DNA of 24,040 nt from contig CALBSO010000063.1 of the NCBI GenBank assembly GCA_937968015.1, positions 1-24,040 on the forward strand, read 5' to 3'. Source of the DNA: an uncultured Thermomicrobia bacterium (GTDB lineage Bacteria > Chloroflexota > Chloroflexia > Thermomicrobiales > JALYUS01). This document shows, piece by piece, positions 15,670-21,615 of the stretch (position 1 is its first letter; each line of letters opens with the position of its first letter). The position numbers and the translations under genes were made by a program. The notes below the pieces were generated by a model that did no database searches, had not been told where the DNA came from, and saw only the letters and a list, made by a program, of their open reading frames with translations.

Positions 15670-17289
15670 ATGCGACGACGGGGAAGCGCGGGACGCCGGT
15701 GGGGTGTGATCCTGGTATTGACATCGCTGCTGCTGCCACTCGCGACGACGGTCCACGCGGACGGTCCCGCCATCGGGGGGACATCGTTGCCCATTGGGCC
15801 GGGTACGCTGACGAACCCGCGCGTCAGCGGTTCGCTCGTCGTCTGGCAGGACACGAACGGCGCATTCGGCGTGGACCTGAGCACCGGGCAACCGCTCCCC
15901 ATCCCCGGCAATGGCACGAGTGAGCCGGATGTCGCGGGATCATTCGTCGTCTGGAGGCAAGGTGCGAGCAGCATCAACGGCCTTGATACCGCGACGGGCG
16001 CGCAGTTCTCCGTGCCGGTCGGTGACGCGAAAGTGGCGGGGCCATCCGTCAGCGATGCCGGGGTGGTCGCGTGGCTGGCGCAAGATAGCGGCGGTGTCGT
16101 CGTCAAGGTGTGGGATCGCGCGAGTGGCGCGACCGCCGAGGCCGGGCGCATCCCCGCCAATCGCCTGACGCGGGAGACGCTCGGCCCGCCGCGTGTCTCC
16201 GCCCGCCGCGTCGTCTTCCCGGACCTCACCGCTGACCCCACGCGCCTGAGCCGGATGATCCTCTTCGACATGGACACATCGCAGCGGCTGCCAGTCAACG
16301 ACTCCTTCGGCGGCGGGACGGCGATGTTCGGCTTCGCGCGGAACCGGCTCGCGCTCGCGCAGGGCGCGCGCATTGCCGTCCTCGACTTCGCCACAGACGC
16401 GGTTGAGGCGATCCCCGCCAATCTCGGGCCGGGGCAGCAAGTGAGCGGCATCGGCTTCGATGGCGCGACAGTTGTCTGGTCCACCTCGCCGGACGCGGGC
16501 GGCACGACGGCGATCTATGGCTACGATCTCGCCCGGCATCTCGGCTATCAGATCGCCCAGGGGCAGGACGCGAATATTGCCCCGGCAGTGAGCGGCAGCG
16601 TCATCGTCTGGTCGCACGCGGGCGGACTCGCGGCACGGACGGTGACGTTCTCTGATCCCACGCCACCGATCATGGTACGGCAAGACCTGCGCTACTTCCC
16701 GGAGACGGGCTACGTCGTTGGCTATGCCTTCCTGACCTTCTGGAACGCGAACGGCGGCGCGATGATCTTCGGCTTCCCACTAACGAACGAAGGCGTTGAT
16801 CCCGCGAGCCAACTGACGGTGCAGTACTTCGAGCGGTCGCGCTTCGAGTACCACCCCGAAGCGGCCGGTACGCCGCAACTCGTGCAACTGACGATTGTCG
16901 GCCGCATCATCACGGCGGGTCGCACCGATCCCGCGTTCGCGCCACAACCGCTCGTCCCGGCCGGCTCGGATCGTTCCTATTTCGTCCAGACGCAGCACTC
17001 GATCGGCGGGCAATTCAAGAAGTTCTTCGATCAGAACGGCGGGATCTTCATCTTCGGCTACCCGATCTCCGAGGAGACGATCGAGCCGAACCCGACAGAC
17101 GGCGTCGCCTATACGGTGCAGTGGTTCGAGCGCGCGCGCTTCGAGTTCCATCCCGAATTCAACGGCACACCGAACGCCATCGAACTCGGCCAACTTGGCC
17201 GCCAACTCCTGCTCGGCCAACTCGGTCTCTACAAGCCACAATGCTCGCCGCTCTACATCCAAAAACCGCTCCTCCCCGAATGCCGCTGA
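15670..17289 (+). CDS. Exported beta-propeller-like protein with two C-terminal LGFP-like repeats
   Basis: A 539-residue exported protein. Residues 1-31 form a signal peptide (RRRGSAGRRW, a hydrophobic run, then VHADG). Residues about 40-335 carry a repeated pattern of short strands with VSGSLVVWQ, VAGSFVVWR, VSDAGVVAWL, ARRVVFPD and VSGSVIVWS, which looks like a TolB/WD40-like propeller. Two homologous repeats follow. Repeat 1 (about 340-411) holds YFPETGYVV, FGFPLTNE and VQYFERSRFEYHPE. Repeat 2 (about 435-512) holds FGYPISEE and VQWFERARFEFHPE, each ending in an LG-containing strand. The FG(F/Y)P plus Phe-Glu pattern recalls LGFP cell-wall repeats, and I link this form with Chloroflexota secreted proteins. 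A surface or cell-envelope binding role is inferred. The start is ATG 15670 with GAGGGGGGAAGG directly before it. Confidence 0.85.
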   Translation: MRRRGSAGRRWGVILVLTSLLLPLATTVHADGPAIGGTSLPIGPGTLTNPRVSGSLVVWQDTNGAFGVDLSTGQPLPIPGNGTSEPDVAGSFVVWRQGASSINGLDTATGAQFSVPVGDAKVAGPSVSDAGVVAWLAQDSGGVVVKVWDRASGATAEAGRIPANRLTRETLGPPRVSARRVVFPDLTADPTRLSRMILFDMDTSQRLPVNDSFGGGTAMFGFARNRLALAQGARIAVLDFATDAVEAIPANLGPGQQVSGIGFDGATVVWSTSPDAGGTTAIYGYDLARHLGYQIAQGQDANIAPAVSGSVIVWSHAGGLAARTVTFSDPTPPIMVRQDLRYFPETGYVVGYAFLTFWNANGGAMIFGFPLTNEGVDPASQLTVQYFERSRFEYHPEAAGTPQLVQLTIVGRIITAGRTDPAFAPQPLVPAGSDRSYFVQTQHSIGGQFKKFFDQNGGIFIFGYPISEETIEPNPTDGVAYTVQWFERARFEFHPEFNGTPNAIELGQLGRQLLLGQLGLYKPQCSPLYIQKPLLPECR

Positions 17290-17366
17290 CGGAGGTCGGT
17301 TTCGATTCCGCTGTGGTACGCTATCGGGCACATGACGGACGATGGAGCGCAGGGAGGGGGCGAGCG

Positions 17367-18659
17367 ATGCTGATGACGGTGGTCGAGGATGTCTTCGCAC
17401 GGGAAATTCTCGACTCGCGCGGCAATCCGACAGTGGAAGTGGATGTCTATCTCAGCGATGGCATCAAGGGAACGGCGGCAGTGCCGTCGGGCGCGTCCAC
17501 GGGGCAGCATGAGGCGGTCGAACTGCGGGACAAGGACCCGCGCCGGTATGGAGGCAAGGGCGTGCAAAAGGCGGTCTCGAACGTCAATGACGTGATCGCG
17601 GAGGAGATCGTCGGACTCGACGCCTTGAATCAGATCGAGATTGACCGGCTGATGATCGCCCTCGATGGCACAAAGAACAAGAGCCGCCTCGGTGCGAACG
17701 CCATTCTCGGCGTCTCGCTGGCGGTTGCCCGCGCCGCCGCGCAGGCGCTCGATATCCCCCTCTACCGGTATCTCGGCGGTCCGAGCGCGCGGACGCTCCC
17801 CACACCGATGATGAATATCCTCAACGGCGGCAAGCACGCCCTCGGCAGCAGCGTGGACATGCAGGAGTTCATGGTAATGCCCGTCGGCGCACCCTCCTTC
17901 CGCGAGGCGCTCCGCTGGGGTGCCGAGGTTTTCCACGCCCTCCAGAGTGTGCTCCATGACAAGGGCTACCCAACCCAGGTCGGCGACGAGGGTGGCTACG
18001 CGCCCTCGCTCGGCTCGAATCAGGAAGCAATTGAACTGATCCTCCAGGCGATCGAGAAGGCGGGCTACGAACCGGGCGAGGATCTCTTCATCGCCCTTGA
18101 TCCGGCCTCGTCCGAGTTCTACGAAGACGGCATTTACAATCTCAAAGGCGAGGGGCGCACCTTCACGCCGACGGAGTTGATCGCCTACTATGAAAACCTC
18201 CTCGCGCAGTACCCGATCATCTCTATCGAGGACGGACTGGCGGAGGACGACTGGGCGAACTGGCAGACACTGACGGAGCAACTGGGTGATCGCGTCCAAC
18301 TCGTTGGGGACGATCTCTTCGTCACGAACACGCAGTTTTTGGAGCGGGGCATCCGCGAGAACGCGGGCAACGCGATCCTCGTCAAACTGAACCAGATCGG
18401 CACCCTGACCGAGACGTTTGAGGCGGTCGAGCGGGCGCAACGTGCCGGATGGGCGGCGGTGATCTCACATCGAAGCGGCGAGACGGCAGACACCTTCGTC
18501 GCGGACCTCGTTGTCGCAACCAACGCCGGGCAGATCAAGACCGGCGCGCCCTCGCGCGGGGAACGCGTCGAGAAGTACAACCAACTGCTTCGGATCGAGG
18601 AGGAGTTGGAAGAATCCGCCCTCTATCCCGGCCGCCGCGCCTTCCCGCATTTGCGCTAA
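17367..18659 (+). CDS. eno: Enolase (phosphopyruvate hydratase)
   Basis: A 430-residue enolase that interconverts 2-phosphoglycerate and phosphoenolpyruvate in glycolysis/gluconeogenesis. Seen: DSRGNPTVEVDV (16-27), the mobile loop SGASTGQHEAVELRD (41-55), DEGGYAP with catalytic Glu208 (207-213), metal ligands Asp245 (ALDPASSE), Glu288 (SIEDGLAEDDW) and Asp315 (VGDDLFVTN), catalytic Lys340 (LVKLNQIGT) and the signature SHRSGETAD (367-375). Length is typical. The frame is open far upstream, but ATG 17367 with AGGGAGGGGG (17351-17360), 6-nt spacing, gives the standard N terminus; ATG 17373 is a second option. It follows the exported repeat protein by 77 bases and may be co-transcribed. It converges on the erm-like gene with 42 bases between the stops. 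Confidence 0.98.
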   Translation: MLMTVVEDVFAREILDSRGNPTVEVDVYLSDGIKGTAAVPSGASTGQHEAVELRDKDPRRYGGKGVQKAVSNVNDVIAEEIVGLDALNQIEIDRLMIALDGTKNKSRLGANAILGVSLAVARAAAQALDIPLYRYLGGPSARTLPTPMMNILNGGKHALGSSVDMQEFMVMPVGAPSFREALRWGAEVFHALQSVLHDKGYPTQVGDEGGYAPSLGSNQEAIELILQAIEKAGYEPGEDLFIALDPASSEFYEDGIYNLKGEGRTFTPTELIAYYENLLAQYPIISIEDGLAEDDWANWQTLTEQLGDRVQLVGDDLFVTNTQFLERGIRENAGNAILVKLNQIGTLTETFEAVERAQRAGWAAVISHRSGETADTFVADLVVATNAGQIKTGAPSRGERVEKYNQLLRIEEELEESALYPGRRAFPHLR

Positions 18660-18701
18660 CGCCTGTAGCTTCTGCCTCCCTCTCTCCATTCAGCGTAGCC
18701 G

Positions 18702-19640
18702 CTACCCGAACGCCGGTCGGTAGGAACGGTGCATCCACATCCCGCGGATGCACCCGCGCGGCGGTGGACGTGGCAGCGGCATGAAAACCGGCGCACCGCC
18801 GTGCCGCGGCGTCGGCGCAGTCGGTTCATGAACGCGCGCGACGACCGTCTGCTGCTTGTAACGAGGCACCCCTGTCTGGAAATAGCTGAACAAGCCGCAC
18901 CACTGGTCAAATGTCAACTGCGTAGGCGTCGCATTGAGTGGGAACTGGAGCGTGCGCGCCAGGGTTTTGAATTGGAGGTTGCTGAAGACCGTGCGGAAGT
19001 TCGTCTTCAAGTCCTTGCGCCACCGACCGAACCCATACCGCACAAACGCCCGATAGCATGCTGCGTCCTTTTGTGCAACGAGCGGCTGCTCGCGCCTGCG
19101 GATTGCCAGGAGTGCCGCATCCACGCGCGGTACCGGCACGAAATCTGTCCGTTTGAACTCCTGCATGACCGTGAACACGAACCACGGTTTCGTCAGGACG
19201 GAGTATTGGGTCTCACGCGGGACGCCCATAAACCGTTCTGCCGCTTCGATCTGCATGATGAGATACGACGCGCGCGGTGGATGCGACGCACTGAGAAGCT
19301 TCGTCACAATCGCCGCGGTGGCGCCGAACGGCAGATTGGAAACAATGGTGTAGTCCCGCGATGGGAGGGGATAGTGGAGGAAATCAGCGTGGACCACGCG
19401 AATATTCGTCCATGCGTGGAAGCGGGCGCGCAGGCTCACACAGAGTGCCGGGTCTATCTCGACCGCAACGACCCGCCGGACCCGCTGTGCCAGCGCCTGC
19501 GTGAGAAGACCGGTGCCTGGCCCGATTTCGTAGACGAGATCACGGGGCGTTAGCGGGAGTTGCGCGATGACGGCGGTGGCGTGTGCGGGATCGCGAAAGA
19601 AATGCTGGGACCAGACCGGCGATGTGGTTCGTTGTGCCAT
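18702..19640 (-). CDS. erm: Erm-family 23S rRNA (adenine-N6)-methyltransferase
   Basis: A 312-residue SAM-dependent rRNA adenine methyltransferase, predicted to methylate A2058 of 23S rRNA and give macrolide-lincosamide-streptogramin B resistance. Seen: SQHFF (11-15), SAM motif YEIGPGTG (37-44), Glu61 of AVEID, HADFL (85-89), the catalytic motif VSNLPFGATAA (100-110) and FVPVPRVDAALL (167-178). SNLPF followed by GATAAIV looks like Erm rather than KsgA, which reads NLPYxI, and the C-terminal region also follows Erm. GGAGAG at 19646-19651 (minus strand) sits 5 nt from the ATG. The last 40 or so residues are Pro/Arg-rich, beyond the usual Erm end, and are encoded partly by a palindrome. A short leader ORF precedes and overlaps it. 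Antibiotic activity is inferred. Confidence 0.85.
   Translation of the reverse strand: MAQRTTSPVWSQHFFRDPAHATAVIAQLPLTPRDLVYEIGPGTGLLTQALAQRVRRVVAVEIDPALCVSLRARFHAWTNIRVVHADFLHYPLPSRDYTIVSNLPFGATAAIVTKLLSASHPPRASYLIMQIEAAERFMGVPRETQYSVLTKPWFVFTVMQEFKRTDFVPVPRVDAALLAIRRREQPLVAQKDAACYRAFVRYGFGRWRKDLKTNFRTVFSNLQFKTLARTLQFPLNATPTQLTFDQWCGLFSYFQTGVPRYKQQTVVARVHEPTAPTPRHGGAPVFMPLPRPPPRGCIRGMWMHRSYRPAFG
18728..18754. repeat. Perfect palindrome inside the 3' end of the erm gene
   Basis: GGTGCATCC (18728-18736) and GGATGCACC (18746-18754) are exact reverse complements around a 9-base loop, inside the last 50 bases of the methyltransferase coding sequence. It encodes part of the unusual C-terminal tail. 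It may also act as the terminator hairpin for the convergent enolase gene, which ends 68 bases upstream. Confidence 0.65.
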
Positions 19641-19711
19641 TTCGACTCTCCGAGCGCTTCATAAAGGGCGGCGTGAAAGCATTCAGCGAGCCGGAAGCGG
19701 ATTGTGTACAT
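19550..19711 (-). CDS. Putative Erm leader peptide (53 codons) with an R-F-R arrest-like motif
   Basis: A small frame starts 71 bases upstream of the erm ATG and has a better ribosome site than most genes here: AGGAG at 19718-19722 (minus strand), 6-nt spacing. It begins MYTIRFRLAECFHAAL and runs through the erm start in another frame, ending at 19550. Residues 5-7 (Arg-Phe-Arg) form the R/K-x-R/K motif at which macrolide-bound ribosomes are known to stall; the ErmD leader with Arg-Leu-Arg near its N terminus is the classic case. The codons of this motif can pair with a segment just before the erm Shine-Dalgarno. The position, ribosome site and motif agree with an inducible erm leader. The part beyond codon 24 overlaps erm and may matter little. 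It is not a database-verified gene. Confidence 0.55.
   Translation of the reverse strand: MYTIRFRLAECFHAALYEALGESKWHNEPHRRSGPSISFAIPHTPPPSSRNSR
19655..19699 (-). promoter_or_regulatory. Possible translational attenuator hairpin of erm
   Basis: On the minus strand, CGCTTC (19699-19694, leader codons 5-6) is the exact complement of GAAGCG (19660-19655), which ends 3 bases before the erm Shine-Dalgarno GGAGAG (19651-19646). A competing pairing, GCTTTCA with TGAAGC, shares the same 3' arm. A ribosome stalled at the leader Arg-Phe-Arg motif would cover the first arm and change which structure forms. The stems are short, so folding energies need calculation before this is relied on. Confidence 0.35.
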
Positions 19712-19765
19712 GCGTTTCTCCTATTGCTCGTCCAAACGGACAGATGGCGATGACCGGCGCCGATC

Positions 19766-19993
19766 GTGCCGGAATCCATGCAGCATACGGCAACCACGCG
19801 ATGCCGTCACCTCCGAGCGAGGACCGGCCTCTTCGCCGTCAACACCAGCGACCTCACCCTGCGCGGACGATTCCTATCGGACATGCCGTTTGCTCGCATC
19901 ACCGTCAGCCCGGATGGTGAGCGCGTCTTTGCGTTCCTACGCTGCGGGATTGACGACTCGATGCCACCATACTATCGTACCCTCGACAAGTGA
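19766..19993 (+). pseudogene. Fragment resembling a beta-propeller blade
   Basis: This 75-codon open frame has no recognisable Shine-Dalgarno. Its middle, LFAVNTSDLTLRGRFLSD followed by RITVSPDGERVFAF, reads like the end of one blade and start of the next of a YVTN/TolB/WD40-type propeller. The first 20 residues look random and no further blades follow. I read it as the remnant of a larger gene, cut down before the thiamine operon. The thiM promoter candidate lies inside its 3' end, so the sequence may persist for that reason. It could also be chance similarity. Confidence 0.4.
19950..19978 (+). promoter_or_regulatory. Sigma70-type promoter of the thiamine salvage operon
   Basis: TTGACG at 19950-19955 (5 of 6) is followed after exactly 17 bases by TATCGT at 19973-19978 (4 of 6). 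Transcription would start near 19985, about ten bases before the 5' strand of the TPP aptamer. The agreement of spacing and position with the riboswitch makes this the best-supported promoter in the window. Confidence 0.5.
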
Positions 19994-19995
19994 AA

Positions 19996-20093
19996 GCATT
20001 GCCGCGGGGGTCCGGGGAGCCGGGCTGAGAGGGTGACCACTGATCCGTCACCGACCGTCGAACCTGATCCGGGTCATGCCGGCGGAGGGATGC
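19996..20093 (+). promoter_or_regulatory. TPP riboswitch (THI element) aptamer
   Basis: The thi-box is clear: GGGCTGAGAGGG around the invariant CTGAGA at 20025-20030, a helper stem GGTGAC (20032-20037) / GTCACC (20047-20052), GAACCTGATC with ACCTGAT at 20062-20068, then the conserved 3' half GGGTCATGCCGGCGGAGGGA at 20071-20090. A closing helix can form from GCAT (19996-19999) and ATGC (20090-20093). It lies directly upstream of thiM and is the expected sensor of thiamine pyrophosphate, turning expression off when TPP is plentiful. Exact edges are approximate. Confidence 0.95.
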
Positions 20094-20121
20094 GCACCAC
20101 ATGCACGCACACGCGGCATTG

Positions 20122-20169
20122 TCGGAGGAAATTGGGAGCGCACCCACGGCGCCGGTTCCTCCGATTTTT
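20122..20169 (+). terminator. Intrinsic terminator of the TPP riboswitch expression platform
   Basis: TCGGAGGAA (20122-20130) pairs perfectly over 9 bp with TTCCTCCGA (20156-20164), and TTTTT follows immediately (20165-20169). The 25-base loop is GC-rich and can fold further. It begins about 29 bases after the aptamer and lies before the thiM start. This arrangement points to control by premature transcription termination when TPP is bound. I could not identify the antiterminator pairing with certainty. Confidence 0.75.
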
Positions 20170-20214
20170 GTTGCCCGCGCCGTGGACGGTGCGCCGGGAA
20201 GGAGGGGATGCACA

Positions 20215-21054
20215 TTGGCGGCAACGCGGATTGGTCAGACCAATCAGCCATACGATGAGCACGCCGCGCAATCGCTCGCGCGCATCGCGGAGGCAAAGCC
20301 CCTCATCCATCACATCACGAATCCCGTAGTGGCGAATGATGTCGCGAACATCACGCTCGCCTTCGGGGCGCTCCCCGTGATGGCCGATGCGCCGGAGGAG
20401 GTGGAGGAGATCACCGGAGTCGCGCGGGCGCTCGTCCTCAACCTCGGTCTCCTCTCCCCCGCGAAGGTCGAGGCGATGCTCCTTGCGGGGCGGATCGCGG
20501 CTGGTCGCGGCATCCCGATCGTCCTCGATCCTGTCGGCGCGGGTGCGACCGCATTCCGCACGGCGAGCGCCTTGCGTCTGCTTGCGGCATTGCCCATCAC
20601 GGTGCTGCGCGGCAATCGCGGCGAAGTCAGCGCACTCATCGGTGCGGGCGAAATGCGCGGCGTCGAAGCGGTCGGGACGGAGGAGCCGTGTGCCGTCGCG
20701 ACCGCTGCGGCGGCACGCTTCGGCGTGGTCGTGGCGGTCACGGGCGTCGTGGACATCGTCGCCAGCGAAGGACGGAGATACGAAGTGCGGAATGGGGACT
20801 CACTCTTGCCCCGCGTGACAGGGACGGGGTGCATGGCATCGGCGGCGGTCGGCATCCTCCTCACGACTGGTGACGATCCCGCTGTGCAGACCGCTCTCGC
20901 ACTCGGCCTCTATGGGCTGGCCGCCGAGCGCGCTGCGGCATCCGGGGCGGGTGGAGAACAGCCCGGCCCCGGCACGTTTCGCGCCCGGTTGCTCGATGAG
21001 GTTGCCGTGTTATCGGTATGCGGTGTCGCCGGTATCCAGATTATGCGACTGTGA
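20215..21054 (+). CDS. thiM: Hydroxyethylthiazole kinase
   Basis: A 279-residue ThiM that phosphorylates 4-methyl-5-(2-hydroxyethyl)thiazole with ATP, the salvage entry to thiamine synthesis. Seen: PLIHHITNPVVANDVANITLAFGA (substrate-binding N-terminal region), a PVMADAPEE loop, VLDPVGAGAT, LRGNRGEVSAL and the anion-hole motif VTGTGCMASAAVG with the conserved Cys. The frame is open from ATG 20101, but that codon lies upstream of the riboswitch terminator and would add 38 unrelated residues. TTG 20215, with AAGGAGG at 20199-20205 and 9-nt spacing, gives a near-standard length of 279 and is preferred. First gene of the TPP-controlled operon; thiW follows after 35 bases. Confidence 0.93.
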   Translation: MAATRIGQTNQPYDEHAAQSLARIAEAKPLIHHITNPVVANDVANITLAFGALPVMADAPEEVEEITGVARALVLNLGLLSPAKVEAMLLAGRIAAGRGIPIVLDPVGAGATAFRTASALRLLAALPITVLRGNRGEVSALIGAGEMRGVEAVGTEEPCAVATAAAARFGVVVAVTGVVDIVASEGRRYEVRNGDSLLPRVTGTGCMASAAVGILLTTGDDPAVQTALALGLYGLAAERAAASGAGGEQPGPGTFRARLLDEVAVLSVCGVAGIQIMRL

Positions 21055-21089
21055 CAAAAACATGTGTCGGAGAGGAAGGGAGAGAATCA

Positions 21090-21605
21090 ATGAAGACAAA
21101 GGATGTTGCGCGGGCGGCGATCTTTACCGCGCTGGCGGTCGCACTCTCACCACTGAGCATTCCGGTTGGCACGACGAAGGTCTTTCCGATCCAGGCATTC
21201 GTGAATGTCATCTCCGCCGTGCTGATCGGGCCGTGGTATGCGATGCTCGTTGCTTTCGCTACATCCGTCCTGCGGAACTTTCTCGGCACCGGAACGATCA
21301 ACGCCTTCGCGGGGAGCATGATCGGCGCGGCGCTCGCCGGGTTTATCTGGCGCGGCACGCGGAATATGTACCTCAGCGCAGCCGGTGAAATCTTCGGCAC
21401 CGGGGTGCTTGCCACGCTCATCACGGTGTACATCGTATCGCCAAACATTCTCCACAAGCACCCCGCACTCGTGACAATTGGCCTCAGTTTCCTCGGCAGC
21501 ACAATCCTCGGTTCAGTCCTCGCATTGATCGTGCTCAGAGCGCTCGTTGCAGCGGGGTATGGCCCGACCCCACGCGAAGAACGACTCGCGACCGCGCGAC
21601 GGTAG
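21090..21605 (+). CDS. thiW: ECF transporter S component ThiW (thiazole precursor uptake)
   Basis: A 171-residue integral membrane substrate-binding (S) subunit of an energy-coupling-factor transporter. About five or six hydrophobic segments are visible. ThiW hallmarks include the opening with AALFTAL-like AAIFTALAVAL, the segment SPLSIPVGTTKVFPIQAFVNV, the loop LIGPWYAMLVA and the motif RNFLGTGTINAFAGSMIGA. ThiW is predicted, by its constant link to thiM and TPP riboswitches, to import hydroxyethylthiazole. The start ATG 21090 follows an AGGAAGGGAGAG stretch; a longer frame from 21018 overlaps thiM and is rejected. It needs the EcfA and EcfT subunits encoded directly downstream. Confidence 0.93.
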   Translation: MKTKDVARAAIFTALAVALSPLSIPVGTTKVFPIQAFVNVISAVLIGPWYAMLVAFATSVLRNFLGTGTINAFAGSMIGAALAGFIWRGTRNMYLSAAGEIFGTGVLATLITVYIVSPNILHKHPALVTIGLSFLGSTILGSVLALIVLRALVAAGYGPTPREERLATARR

Positions 21606-21615
21606 CGCACGCTCT

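Noticed and set aside
14713..15891. 392-codon frame extending the SDR upstream
   Set aside because: The added part crosses intergenic palindromes and lacks SDR character; ATG 15471 has a strong AGGAGGT site.
17253..18440. 395-codon minus-strand frame opposite enolase
   Set aside because: Antisense shadow of a fully conserved eno coding sequence.
18702..19640. KsgA (16S rRNA dimethyladenosine transferase) for the methyltransferase
   Set aside because: The catalytic segment SNLPFGATAAIV and the C-terminal region fit Erm better than KsgA, which reads NLPYxI. A phylogenetic placement would settle it.
20101..20214. Upstream ATG extension of thiM
   Set aside because: It covers the riboswitch terminator, has no Shine-Dalgarno and adds residues not found in ThiM.
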